In this document: positions 29,642 through 37,157 of the stretch, piece after piece | How positions within the stretch are numbered: the stretch's first letter is position 1 | Layout: each line of letters begins with the position of its first letter | Virus record (IMG/VR): IMGVR_UViG_3300031933_000229 | Span: 1 to 37,656 of that record | DNA from: a virus | DNA length: 37,656 nucleotides | Strand: one strand, 5' to 3' | Notes under the pieces: model-generated | The model's database searches: none | What the model saw: the letters and a program-made list of their open reading frames with translations, nothing else | What the model was told of the DNA's origin: nothing | Program-made: the position numbers and the translations under genes

Positions 29642-31342
29642 TTACAGTGCCTGGGCCTGGTCGGCGGCCACCTCACGCCAATCCTGATTGGCGCAGATCG
29701 CCTTGATCACTTCCTCGGCCCGGTTGACTTCGATGCTGTTTCCAAAGGTTTGTTTAAGCTCACGGTTTAATGCCGGTTCGACATGGTCGATTTTCTGCCG
29801 CAGTTCATTGATAAACACCATGATCGGCTTGTATTGCGGCACGTGATCACGGGGAATTTCCAGCGGTGTGCCGCGTTTGGGAATACTGGCCGTGTTGCCG
29901 AACTTCTCGGCCTGATAACCGAACACTTTCAACGTGCCGCCGAAGGGCACATCGTTCTTCTTGCGCTCTTCGCCGTAAGCCAGATTTTCCGCCTTTTTGA
30001 CCGCCTTTTGGGTGGCTGTTTCTGGTTGCGCCTTGAACTCCTGGCCGATAATGGCGCTGTTGGCACTGAACCCGCCCGCCAGCGTGCCGATGGGTTCCAC
30101 CACATAGGCTTGTTTGTCATAAGTAACGGTGATTTCCGCTTTTTCCTTCCAGGTATAAGGCCGCAAAGAAACCGTCACTGTCATACCTGGACGCAAACCT
30201 TCGATGTGCTTGAGGTGGTACTCGTTATTGCGTAAAGGAATGGTGAAATCGCGCCGCACGGTGCGGGTCACTTCAGGCTCAGCGTAGATATCCTGCAAGA
30301 TTTTCTCTTCGGGCAAAATGCGTAGCTGTGGCTGAGTAATGGTTTGCCAAAGCGCACAGCGGCTCGTACGGCTACGGCGTAGCTTGCGGCTGTTGTTGAA
30401 ATGCACCAGCCAGTCAATGCACCATTCGTTGAGCTGCTCAACCGTGTCGGCCGGACAAAAGCGCAGCCGCGATTCAAATTGCCGTTCCACAATGTTCTGC
30501 ACCACCTCGGCGCTACCTTGTCGGCGCGGGTTATGCGGCAAGGCTTCGGGGGTTTTGATGTCCAACGCCCGTAAAAACGCCTGCATGGCTTTGGCGGTAT
30601 GAGCGGCACCGGCATCCATCAGCACATAAAACGGCACCCCTTGAAACGGCAGCATATCGTGATGCCCGCCACGCCAGGCACTGGTGAGAAAGTCATGCAC
30701 CGTGTCCCTGTTTTCGCCGCCGATGTTGTAATACTTCACAAACAGGAAATGGCTGAAATGATCTACCAACACGTAGCGAATCAGGCGGGTTTTGATCTTG
30801 GCGAAGTTGTCGGGCTTATTTTTGTAAAAGTCCCGCTCATCCATGATTTGCATCCCTTTTTTACCCTGAAGGTAATACTGAATGCAGACCGAAGCATCGA
30901 ACACATGGCAGTAGTTCGGGTGCAGGGAGGCCATGCGGATGTGTGGCGTTTCAGCGTCCAGATCGGCGGCACTTACGCCCCGTTCGCGCAGGATGGCTTG
31001 CAGACGGGAAACGGAAATCTGCCCAGGTTCAATCACGCCGTTGATAATGGCGACTTCCAGAGCGGTTTCCACCGACATGATCGTACCTTTGACCTGCCTG
31101 GAACTCTCCTTGATCAAAGACACCACATGGAGGATCTGCTCCTCGGTCAAACCAGACTTGAGGGTTCCCTTGTCGCTGCGGCGCTTGCGCTCAGGGGCAT
31201 ATCCGCGACTTTCGGCGAGCTTGCCCAAGGTGGAGCGGCATTTTCCCGTCAGTTCGCTGTATTTGTCCCAGATGGCTTTCTTTTCGCCGTGACCGGCCTG
31301 ATTTAGCTCTTCAACCATCCTGTCCTCCCATCCCGCAGCCAT
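29642..31342 (-). CDS. MuA-type DDE transposase
   Basis: This 566-aa transposase carries out replicative transposition at the prophage ends. It has an N-terminal HTH-rich part (about 1-135), then the RNase-H-like DDE core: D149 in HVFDAS, D243 in VLMDAGAAHTAK, and E279 or E285 in the GSAEVVQNIVERQFE motif. After a beta-barrel-like section (RPGMTVTVSLRPYTWKEKAE) comes a charged C-terminal region, which in Mu contacts MuB and ClpX. Mu A is 663 aa, so this version is shorter mainly at the N-terminus. Confidence 0.93.
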   Translation of the reverse strand: MAAGWEDRMVEELNQAGHGEKKAIWDKYSELTGKCRSTLGKLAESRGYAPERKRRSDKGTLKSGLTEEQILHVVSLIKESSRQVKGTIMSVETALEVAIINGVIEPGQISVSRLQAILRERGVSAADLDAETPHIRMASLHPNYCHVFDASVCIQYYLQGKKGMQIMDERDFYKNKPDNFAKIKTRLIRYVLVDHFSHFLFVKYYNIGGENRDTVHDFLTSAWRGGHHDMLPFQGVPFYVLMDAGAAHTAKAMQAFLRALDIKTPEALPHNPRRQGSAEVVQNIVERQFESRLRFCPADTVEQLNEWCIDWLVHFNNSRKLRRSRTSRCALWQTITQPQLRILPEEKILQDIYAEPEVTRTVRRDFTIPLRNNEYHLKHIEGLRPGMTVTVSLRPYTWKEKAEITVTYDKQAYVVEPIGTLAGGFSANSAIIGQEFKAQPETATQKAVKKAENLAYGEERKKNDVPFGGTLKVFGYQAEKFGNTASIPKRGTPLEIPRDHVPQYKPIMVFINELRQKIDHVEPALNRELKQTFGNSIEVNRAEEVIKAICANQDWREVAADQAQAL

Positions 31343-31345
31343 GGT

Positions 31346-32266
31346 CTATTCTCCGTCGTCGTTGTTGACAACGCGCAGGTTCGGCGGCACCCAGCCGTCA
31401 TCAAGCTCAGCATGGCCGTAACGCTCAGAGGCCACGGCGTAAGCTTCATCCATCACACGCTTGAAATAGCTCAGGGTGGTGACATACGCGGCCATCATCC
31501 GTTCGGTGGCGTCTTCAGGTAGAGGGTTGATGTCGGGATCGAATTTGAGCAGGTAGCCATCCACGGTAGTGCGGGCATTTTCCATTTGCTGCAAGAACGC
31601 CTCTTCGCCCGGTGCATAGCCCTGCTTTTGTGCGCGGGCTTCGTGCTTGGCCAGCTCTTTTTCCTGCTTATTGATCACATCCTCTTTGCCCTTGATGATG
31701 CGATCTTTTGCCCGGACGGTGGCTTTGGCTTCCTCGGCTTCTTGCGATTTTGCTTCGAGAACGCTTTCAATGGCAGTTTGGAGATCTTCGGCGTGGTCAT
31801 CATCAAGAGGGATGCTTTCACTGCCGATGGTAACGGTTTGAGCTTCGATCTGAACGCTGCCGTCATGGGTAAGCTGGCGGAGTTTGCGCAGATCATGATA
31901 TCCGACACGTAACTGGCGACACGTCGCCAGAAAGTCCTCTCCAAACACTTGCAGATTTTGTAAGTCCTCATCGACCTTACGGCGAGACATCCCCACGTAA
32001 TCACAGAACTTATCCCAACTTCCAATACCGGGAATATCTCTGTAAATTTTCTGTTCTTTAACTTCCTTCAACCAAAGCAAACTGGCGACGTCGCCAAATT
32101 TCGACATCAGCTGGTTCGCCTGAATTCGACCAATTATCTGGTGGCATTGGGCAATCAAAGATTCTCGCTGTGTCTGTTCATTGACAGCTGCGGCTTCCTG
32201 CTTTTGTTCCATGTCGACAACGGCGAGAGCGGCTGTCGTTTGTTCGTCAACGGGTTTCTTCGCCAT
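31346..32266 (-). CDS. Coiled-coil early protein, unknown
   Basis: This 306-aa protein lies between the HTH gene and the transposase. It has a helical N-terminus, a small HTH-like section GSWDKFCDYVGMSRRKVDED (about 83-102), and a long coiled-coil (EAKSQEAEEAKATVRAKDRI, KGKEDVINKQEKELAKHEAR; about 193-236). The C-terminal part contains PEDATERMMAAYVTTLSYFK. The layout resembles DNA-binding regulators or ParB/KfrA-like proteins, but no function can be named. Confidence 0.75.
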   Translation of the reverse strand: MAKKPVDEQTTAALAVVDMEQKQEAAAVNEQTQRESLIAQCHQIIGRIQANQLMSKFGDVASLLWLKEVKEQKIYRDIPGIGSWDKFCDYVGMSRRKVDEDLQNLQVFGEDFLATCRQLRVGYHDLRKLRQLTHDGSVQIEAQTVTIGSESIPLDDDHAEDLQTAIESVLEAKSQEAEEAKATVRAKDRIIKGKEDVINKQEKELAKHEARAQKQGYAPGEEAFLQQMENARTTVDGYLLKFDPDINPLPEDATERMMAAYVTTLSYFKRVMDEAYAVASERYGHAELDDGWVPPNLRVVNNDDGE

Positions 32267-32557
32267 TTACTTCTCCAATTCGTTCAGTTGTTCAGTGTTT
32301 ACAGCGATGGTGTTTTCCAGCAGGGCCTTTTTACGGGCCCAGAACAGCGCCAGCTCCATACCCAACTCGTAATGTTCACCAATCTTGCGCACAAACCCGG
32401 CATCCTCAAGGGTGGCAAGGTGACACATGATCGTGCCGTTAGCGGCATCCAGTGCGCGGGCCACTTCCTGGCCGGGGACTGGCTTCTTTTGTGCGGCCAG
32501 CATCTTCAGAATACGGGTGGTCAATTCCACCGCTGCAATGCGTTTATAGGTGGTCAT
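32267..32557 (-). CDS. Winged-helix DNA-binding protein (IclR-like wHTH)
   Basis: This 96-aa protein starts at ATG 32557 (a TTG one codon earlier is possible). It contains a winged helix: AVELTTRILKMLAAQKKPVP, GQEVARALDAANGTIMCHLA and TLEDAGFVRKIGEHYELGME (about 8-70), like the N-terminal domain of IclR regulators. The remaining sequence is helical. A regulatory function in the early operon is likely. It overlaps its small membrane neighbour by one base (TGATG). Confidence 0.8.
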   Translation of the reverse strand: MTTYKRIAAVELTTRILKMLAAQKKPVPGQEVARALDAANGTIMCHLATLEDAGFVRKIGEHYELGMELALFWARKKALLENTIAVNTEQLNELEK

Positions 32558-32706
32558 CAATCATTCTCCAGCGGCATATTCCGCAAAATAAGCGCCATGC
32601 AGCCGATCAGCGCGGCACCAAGTAAGTTAATCCATGGGAACAGCGGTCCATCCGATCCGGCCAGCGATATCCCTGCAACAAAGAGTGTGGCGGCAACCAA
32701 TTTCAT
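32557..32706 (-). CDS. Small two-TM membrane protein
   Basis: This 49-aa protein (KLVAATLFVAGISLAG, then LFPWINLLGAALIGCMALIL) has two TM segments joined by a short SDGP turn. A strong GGAGG site lies six bases before the ATG at 32706, which overlaps the end of the upstream gene; its stop overlaps the next start. The function is unknown. Confidence 0.75.
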   Translation of the reverse strand: MKLVAATLFVAGISLAGSDGPLFPWINLLGAALIGCMALILRNMPLEND

Positions 32707-33233
32707 CGCCCGCCTCCTTTCAACTGCTTTTTAAGCTTTTGCATTTCGGCAATGGTTTCATCCAGGCGGCCCAGTTGCAGGAGTCGCACCTCTTCAGCCG
32801 TCGCCACCTGGGCACCTTCAGCAGCGACAATTGTCGCCCCTGGCTCAACAATGCCGGTCACATGATGGATGGCATACAGGTAATAAGCCGGGATCGGGTA
32901 ATCGCATGGTTTGCTCAAGTGATTGTTCAGGCCATGGATCGTCAATGGCTTGCGACACTCTGCCGGATCTTTCTGAGCACCTTCCTCAGTTCGTCCAAAA
33001 TAGGCATTGATGCCGTCAACCAGTTGATCACGACTCATGCCGGATTCACGCAGAGTGCGTTTAATGGCGACGGCGATTTCAATACACGCCTCCATCTCGC
33101 TTTCCACGCTGACGGGGTGTGCCGGTTCGCTTGCCGCTTCAATCAAGCGAGACTTGATCTCTTCATAGCCATCCACCCGTGCGGTGAAGTCCAGACTAAG
33201 CTGATCCGGGTTATGTGCGTTGCGTCGAGCCAT
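32703..33233 (-). CDS. Early regulatory protein, HTH-like, unknown
   Basis: This 176-aa protein starts at ATG 33233 with AGGA upstream. It contains VAIKRTLRESGMSRDQLVDG (about 56-75), which looks like a helix-turn-helix, then INAYFGRTEEGAQKDP, a YPIPAYYLYAIHHVTGIVEP segment (about 109-128) and a coiled-coil end. Proteins of this kind, with an HTH and a 'YLYAIHHVTG' motif, are found early in Mu-like phages of Gram-negative bacteria to my recollection. The function is not known. Confidence 0.75.
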   Translation of the reverse strand: MARRNAHNPDQLSLDFTARVDGYEEIKSRLIEAASEPAHPVSVESEMEACIEIAVAIKRTLRESGMSRDQLVDGINAYFGRTEEGAQKDPAECRKPLTIHGLNNHLSKPCDYPIPAYYLYAIHHVTGIVEPGATIVAAEGAQVATAEEVRLLQLGRLDETIAEMQKLKKQLKGGGR

Positions 33234-33340
33234 AATGTATTCCTGTGTCAATGACTAAAATTCGTTGAGCTTTAGAGATTGTGCCGGTTGTTTTCGACTG
33301 ATACGCTTTTCACATCACACAAACGGACAGGAGAACAGCC

Positions 33341-33883
33341 ATGATCAAATCGTTTACATTTTGCTGTACGCAGTGCCAGACCAGGACAACCGTCAACGCT
33401 CAAGAGTTTCACCGGCTGGCGGAGCATCCTTTCACCTGTAAAAACTGCGGCGCAGGGTCCGGCCCCGCGGCAAAACTGTTTTGGGTTGCCGAGAAGCTAA
33501 TCCTCTCGTGGCGCAACCTCCCCACCTGCGGTTTTTTGCCTGCGGAACCCTGTCAGGTCACCGGTTCAGACATGGAACGGCCATTTTTGTATCAACTGCG
33601 CCTGACAAAAAAATACAGTGACAAAACCTACGAGTTTTCATTTACCGAGCGTGATGCCGTTGGCATTACTGCTGTGCCGCTTTTGCACTGTTGCGGGCAT
33701 GTCTTGCCCGAGCCTCTGCAACGGCTACCACCCGAAATTCAAGCAGAAGTCTCAGAGTTGGAGCCACTTTTGTACTGGTGGCGTCGGTTAAATACGGAAA
33801 TGTCTGAGATGTCTCTTCACAGAATTGTTTCAGCCGAGCCTTATGCCGTATCAGCCATTCATCGTTCAACTCCAAGATGGTGA
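33341..33883 (+). CDS. Zinc-ribbon protein on the opposite strand (possible moron)
   Basis: This 180-aa protein starts with a GGAG-preceded ATG and has an N-terminal zinc ribbon, CCTQCQTRTTVNAQEFHRLA ... FTCKNCGAGSG (Cys near 8-12 and 33-36). The rest contains hydrophobic and helical parts (LFWVAEKLILSWRNL; EIQAEVSELEPLLYWWRRLN). It is divergent from the early operon gene at 33233, with 107 bases between them, and convergent with 33666-34586, overlapping that gene's 3' end by 218 bases. It may be expressed in the lysogen; no family is recognised. Confidence 0.6.
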   Translation: MIKSFTFCCTQCQTRTTVNAQEFHRLAEHPFTCKNCGAGSGPAAKLFWVAEKLILSWRNLPTCGFLPAEPCQVTGSDMERPFLYQLRLTKKYSDKTYEFSFTERDAVGITAVPLLHCCGHVLPEPLQRLPPEIQAEVSELEPLLYWWRRLNTEMSEMSLHRIVSAEPYAVSAIHRSTPRW

Positions 33884-34586
33884 GTCCCAAGCGGCTCATT
33901 TTGACATCAACACACCAGAGCAGCACATCGCGCACATCTGCCCCCCCCAACCCAAGGCGTTCAAGGGTGGCAGTAAACGCTCTTTCATTACTCATCAATG
34001 GGGTTGGTATCGTGAGTGGTAAGGGTATTTCGAGCACATTTTTTATTGGCCCAAGGGCAAAAAACTCACGCAATGCCGGGGCGTAATCTTGCCCCGAATA
34101 ACGACATATAAGCGTGTCTGGCACGCCGTCCTTCAAGGCGATGTCAAGAGCCTTTTCTGCCGAAAGAACAACAGCGGTGCCCTTCTGATGTTCATCACAG
34201 CAATCATCGAGATCTATGTTGTTTTCGGCAGCAAGAGACCTGGCCTGAAGCAGAGAATAATGGACGCCTGGCAATGCATTGCTGTTGAGCATTTGCTGAA
34301 AACAGAAAGGACACATTGGGGCTTGTTTCATAACAACCTCATTTTTAAAACTGTTTTGATTTGCTTTCTCACGCCTAGTTTGAACCCGACGCTGACGCCG
34401 TTCTTTTCGGTGTTCCTCGCACCGCTGACTGATGTCGATCGCGTTGTCTTTAGCAATCTGGCGGCACTTTTCGCGGGAATAATGAACTCCGCGCTGGTTC
34501 GTGTTCATGGCTTTGTAAAAACAGTCCGGGCAGGCTTTACCGCTACTGATATCCAGCGTTGACGGTCTGGTTATGATGCGCTCCAT
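33666..34586 (-). CDS. Duplicated zinc-motif early protein
   Basis: This 306-aa protein has two similar N-terminal modules: ACPDCFYKAMNTNQRGVHYS with REKCRQIAKDNAIDISQRCE (about 18-57), and MCPFCFQQMLNSNALPGVHY then SLLQARSLAAENNIDLDDCC (about 91-130). Each has CPxCF, GVHYS and a C/EH ending (CEEH, CDEH), suggesting a zinc site. The last part (residues 150-306) is unrelated helical sequence. The second module has its own internal ATG (34331) with a GAGG site and upstream bases that match those before the first ATG. The function is unknown. Confidence 0.75.
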   Translation of the reverse strand: MERIITRPSTLDISSGKACPDCFYKAMNTNQRGVHYSREKCRQIAKDNAIDISQRCEEHRKERRQRRVQTRREKANQNSFKNEVVMKQAPMCPFCFQQMLNSNALPGVHYSLLQARSLAAENNIDLDDCCDEHQKGTAVVLSAEKALDIALKDGVPDTLICRYSGQDYAPALREFFALGPIKNVLEIPLPLTIPTPLMSNERAFTATLERLGLGGADVRDVLLWCVDVKMSRLGLTILELNDEWLIRHKARLKQFCEETSQTFPYLTDATSTKVAPTLRLLLEFRVVAVAEARARHARNSAKAAQQ

Positions 34587-34620
34587 AATTTCTCCGTTTT
34601 CAAAACCGTTTTGACGCGGT
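34587..34620 (-). promoter_or_regulatory. Palindrome before the duplicated zinc-motif gene
   Basis: TCAAAACCGTTTTGA (34600-34614) is a perfect 7-1-7 palindrome located 14 bases upstream of the ATG at 34586. A near copy (TTAAAACTGTTTTGA, 34345-34359) lies at the identical distance from the internal ATG at 34331. It may be an operator for the Ner-like protein encoded next door, or just duplicated leader sequence. Confidence 0.45.
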
Positions 34621-34667
34621 TTGGCGATTGCGCTATAAACACTATTAATGCATCTGTTAATAACGGC

Positions 34668-34928
34668 TCAGCTGGCGGCGCACTGCGCCAGCGGTTCAAC
34701 GCGTGGGCCACGGCCATGTGCCGGATAGCGGGTAGGGAAAACCTTGACCACATCCATGCGGATCGACTTGGCAATCTCACGCTGCACGCGATCAGAGGTA
34801 CTCTTACCCAAAATGACCCGGTGGACATGGGCAGCGGTTACCCCGCACTTGCGGGCGACTTTGGCCTGAGAAGAGCCGGTACGAATCATCTCAATCTTGA
34901 TTTCAGTGGGGGTCATATCTTCGTTCAT
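34668..34928 (-). CDS. Ner-like early repressor (HTH)
   Basis: This 86-aa HTH protein starts at 34928 after an AAAGGAGT site. It shows MTPTEIKIEMIRTGSSQAKV then ARKCGVTAAHVHRVILGKST (about 5-44), the pattern of Mu Ner and related lambda-repressor-like Nlp proteins, with SDRVQREIAKSIRMDVVKVF after it. Ner turns down both the early and repressor promoters in Mu. Its place as one of the first leftward genes next to the divergent repressor agrees. Confidence 0.85.
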   Translation of the reverse strand: MNEDMTPTEIKIEMIRTGSSQAKVARKCGVTAAHVHRVILGKSTSDRVQREIAKSIRMDVVKVFPTRYPAHGRGPRVEPLAQCAAS

Positions 34929-34993
34929 GTGGTGACTCCTTTCTTCTTGCGGTTTATGGCTTGCATAATATGTAAGCGAAAAAGGGTTGATAC

Positions 34994-35386
34994 TTGGAAC
35001 CAAAGCCTGAAAATACGCGGTCTGAACTTGGCGCCAGTGCTTTATGCATCAGTTCCATGGTGGCATTTTTGACCGCCGCGGCATTTGCAAAGTCCGGTTT
35101 CGGCCTGTGGGAATGGTGGATCTTCGTTATTGCCGGCGCAGCTTGGATTACCTGGTTCGCAAGAGGCTTCTTGTCCTTGCACCTCAGAAGATTCACCCTG
35201 GAGGCGAATCAGGATTTTTGTGAGAAGCAACTCGCGACGGTAGCAGCCCAAAGTGACCTCTTGCGTGCGTATCGCGAGCTGCTTAAAACGACGGGTGTCG
35301 GCCCGGTCGCGCCACAAAGCCCAGATGAGCAACAAGACACAAACAAACAGCAAAAGGTCGGCAACGAGAGTCAGTTCAACGTGTGA
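34994..35386 (+). CDS. Alternative membrane-protein frame opposite the early gene
   Basis: This 130-aa frame starts at TTG with an AAGGG seven bases upstream. It contains a hydrophobic stretch (ALCISSMVAFLTAAAFAKSG, GLWEWWIFVIAGAAWITWFA; about 16-56) and a polar C-terminus. It lies before the repressor in the same direction. It overlaps the leftward frame 35042-35395 almost entirely; only one of the two may be real, or both could be overlapping membrane genes. The TTG start and the lack of a visible promoter lower confidence. Confidence 0.35.
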   Translation: MEPKPENTRSELGASALCISSMVAFLTAAAFAKSGFGLWEWWIFVIAGAAWITWFARGFLSLHLRRFTLEANQDFCEKQLATVAAQSDLLRAYRELLKTTGVGPVAPQSPDEQQDTNKQQKVGNESQFNV

Positions 35387-35395
35387 CAGCGGCAT
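35042..35395 (-). CDS. Small membrane protein, candidate first early gene
   Basis: This 117-aa frame starts with an ATG preceded by AAGGAG at five bases, immediately downstream of the putative early promoter. The N-terminal part is a single TM helix (ADLLLFVCVLLLIWALW, about 12-28) followed by basic helical sequence (RFKQLAIRTQEVTLGCYRRE). The C-terminal third is Cys-rich and unconvincing (GLCKCRGGQKCHHG). It competes with a rightward frame (34994-35386) that covers the same DNA. The excellent ribosome site and promoter position favour this one. Confidence 0.5.
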   Translation of the reverse strand: MPLSHVELTLVADLLLFVCVLLLIWALWRDRADTRRFKQLAIRTQEVTLGCYRRELLLTKILIRLQGESSEVQGQEASCEPGNPSCAGNNEDPPFPQAETGLCKCRGGQKCHHGTDA

Positions 35396-35449
35396 AACGG
35401 CTCCTTTTTTTAAAACTCAACATATTGCGCTTTTTGTCCGCGCTTTTTT

Positions 35450-35508
35450 GTTAACTTGGAAATAACGATAACTTTCTTTTTTGAAAGTTTCAAGAAAAAA
35501 CTTAACTT
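35450..35508 (-). promoter_or_regulatory. Early promoter with overlapping operators
   Basis: On the leftward strand TTGAAA (35493-35488), a 17-base spacer and TATCGT (35470-35465) form a plausible early promoter. Inverted repeats cover it: TTGAAAGTTTCAA (35481-35493) and AACTTTC-N6-GAAAGTT (35470-35489). TAACTT occurs three times (about 35452, 35470 and 35503), including within a GTTAAC palindrome at 35450-35455. These are candidate sites for the repressor starting at 35523 and for the Ner-like protein. Confidence 0.5.
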
Positions 35509-35522
35509 TTGGAAAGATTCCT

Positions 35523-35885
35523 ATGTCTATAGGCCTGCGAATAACACAAGCTATTAAAATAATTGGAATTAATCGCGCAGAGCTTTCGCGCAGGTCAGGC
35601 GTTCCAGAAGGTCAATTGTCTAAAATCGTTAATGGCCACACTAAAAGCCCAAGAGGTGAGACTTTATCTAAAATCGCAAAAGCACTTGAAGTGCAAGAGG
35701 GGTGGCTAATTACAGGGGAAGGTGAAAGGGAGATCAGTAGTAAACAAGAGCCTACAAGCCTTCATCCAAGGGCTGCTGCCCTATTGGACAACTGGGAGCA
35801 TCTAAGCGAAGAAGACAAGGCAGCTCTTGAGCGTATGGCTTTTGCGTTGGCGCAATCGGATAAAAAAATAAACAAGGCTGAATAA
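35523..35885 (+). CDS. Phage repressor (cI/XRE-type)
   Basis: This 120-aa protein starts at ATG 35523 with GGAAAG upstream. It has an N-terminal XRE HTH: LRITQAIKIIGINRAELSRR, SGVPEGQLSKIVNGHTKSPR and LSKIAKALEVQEGWLITGEG (about 5-64), then an acidic helical tail (LDNWEHLSEEDKAALERMAF). It lacks the S24 protease domain of LexA/CI repressors, so it is unlikely to be cleaved by RecA. It is the first gene of the rightward lysogeny operon and should keep the leftward early promoter off. Confidence 0.88.
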   Translation: MSIGLRITQAIKIIGINRAELSRRSGVPEGQLSKIVNGHTKSPRGETLSKIAKALEVQEGWLITGEGEREISSKQEPTSLHPRAAALLDNWEHLSEEDKAALERMAFALAQSDKKINKAE

Positions 35886-35898
35886 AAGGAGAAGAGAT

Positions 35899-36339
35899 AT
35901 GGCACTGAGTCGCGAACAAATATTTGAAGGAGCAACCGGCAACCAGTTTATTGCAATAGATAAACTGCCCGACTCTCAAGGTCCCTTAAATCGCTTCAAA
36001 GTGCTGGAAATCAAAATAACTAAAGGGATGTCTCCAGATCAACTGATCAATGCGTTAATTACAGCCCTGGGTGAAAAGCCCAAGTATGGAGGTGGGGAAA
36101 TCAGGGCGAGGCAACTATCCTCCTTACTTAAAAGCGCAACCAAGAATGTCGGCAAGCTGATTTTTATTATCCAGAGCGCCCATCTACTACCGCCACGCAC
36201 TATAACAATAATGAAATCTCTTGGTGAAATAACTGAAATGGCTGGATTCGTATTCTGTGGCGAAATGAATAAATTTAAAAAGAAGCTGGAAAAAATTGAC
36301 GGAATGAATCTTCGAACAGAGGTTATCTCTAAGGCGTAA
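35899..36339 (+). CDS. MuB-like pseudo-ATPase in the lysogeny operon
   Basis: This 146-aa protein starts after a GGAG site 14 bases downstream of the repressor. The stretch VGKLIFIIQSAHLLPPRTIT then IMKSLGEITEMAGFVFCGEM (about 92-131) looks like the Walker B to sensor 1 part of MuB-type AAA+ ATPases (compare HVIILEESHDLSVPVLKYLK in the phage's own MuB). The acidic Walker B residues are replaced by Q-S, and no Walker A is present. The N-terminal ~90 residues are not recognised. It may be a non-catalytic partner or inhibitor of the MuB protein. Similarity is judged by eye only. Confidence 0.6.
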   Translation: MALSREQIFEGATGNQFIAIDKLPDSQGPLNRFKVLEIKITKGMSPDQLINALITALGEKPKYGGGEIRARQLSSLLKSATKNVGKLIFIIQSAHLLPPRTITIMKSLGEITEMAGFVFCGEMNKFKKKLEKIDGMNLRTEVISKA

Positions 36340-36403
36340 CTGGCCAGATATTGACAATGGACCAATCTTGCTATCTACTCCCGTATAAAAGGAGGGCAGC
36401 GCT

Positions 36404-37114
36404 ATGGATATGGTTCATTTTCAGTTTGAAGGGTTGGCGTTAAAAGAATCCTGCTGGTTTGACGGGAAGCCATATTTTACCGCACGGGCGATCGGGGAAC
36501 TGCTTGAATATAAAGACCCCGTTCGAGACATAAATCATATCATCAGACGCAATCCACACATCAACGACCCGAGGTGGTCAGTAGTGGGTAAACTGCCCAC
36601 TACTGACGGAAAAAAATACAACACTCGGATATATGATCCGGTCGGCCTACAACTTATCATTTTTGAATCTCGGCAACCTAAAGCCGTTCAATTTAAAATT
36701 GCCGTTGCCAACCTGGTCTATGACTATATGAACGGCAAACTCAAACCTTCAAAGTGGGCACAAAAAGGCGACCTGCTTTCAGCCGCCAGGCAAATCCTCT
36801 CTTTACCGCAAGGCCGCAAACGGGCCGCCCTGGTAAAAGACCTGGCAAAACAGGAAGGTTGCAACATCTCAACCGCCTACCGCCGAATCGAATTAGCCAC
36901 CGGACAACGCCTGAAAACAACCAAAGGCCAGCCGATCCACCGCAGTGACAAAGGCTCTTCAAAATATCCCGACGAAAAACAAGCCGTCAGGGTTTATCTA
37001 CAAAAAAATCCCGACTCACAAAAAGCCGAGATCAAGAGAGAACTAAACCTCAAAGTTTCAACCAGCACAGTGAAAAGATGGATCCGAGAAATCAAAAAAA
37101 CTCAGGATCAATAA
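36404..37114 (+). CDS. Bro-N domain protein with C-terminal HTH (antirepressor-like)
   Basis: This 236-aa protein starts after GGAGG. It has a Bro-N domain at about 5-110: FQFEGLALKESCWFDGKPYF, TARAIGELLEYKDPVRDINH and the IYDPVGLQLIIFESRQPKAV motif, as in phage antirepressors. A second part contains two HTH-like elements: GCNISTAYRRIELATGQRLK (about 155-174) and LKVSTSTVKRWIREIKKTQ (at the end). Bro-N proteins act as antirepressors or transcription regulators. Co-direction with the repressor gene suggests expression in the lysogen. It is the last phage gene before the left end. Confidence 0.8.
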   Translation: MDMVHFQFEGLALKESCWFDGKPYFTARAIGELLEYKDPVRDINHIIRRNPHINDPRWSVVGKLPTTDGKKYNTRIYDPVGLQLIIFESRQPKAVQFKIAVANLVYDYMNGKLKPSKWAQKGDLLSAARQILSLPQGRKRAALVKDLAKQEGCNISTAYRRIELATGQRLKTTKGQPIHRSDKGSSKYPDEKQAVRVYLQKNPDSQKAEIKRELNLKVSTSTVKRWIREIKKTQDQ

Positions 37115-37157
37115 TTCCATCAAAACACTTTTGAAAAAACAGCCAAAAATAATCTCT

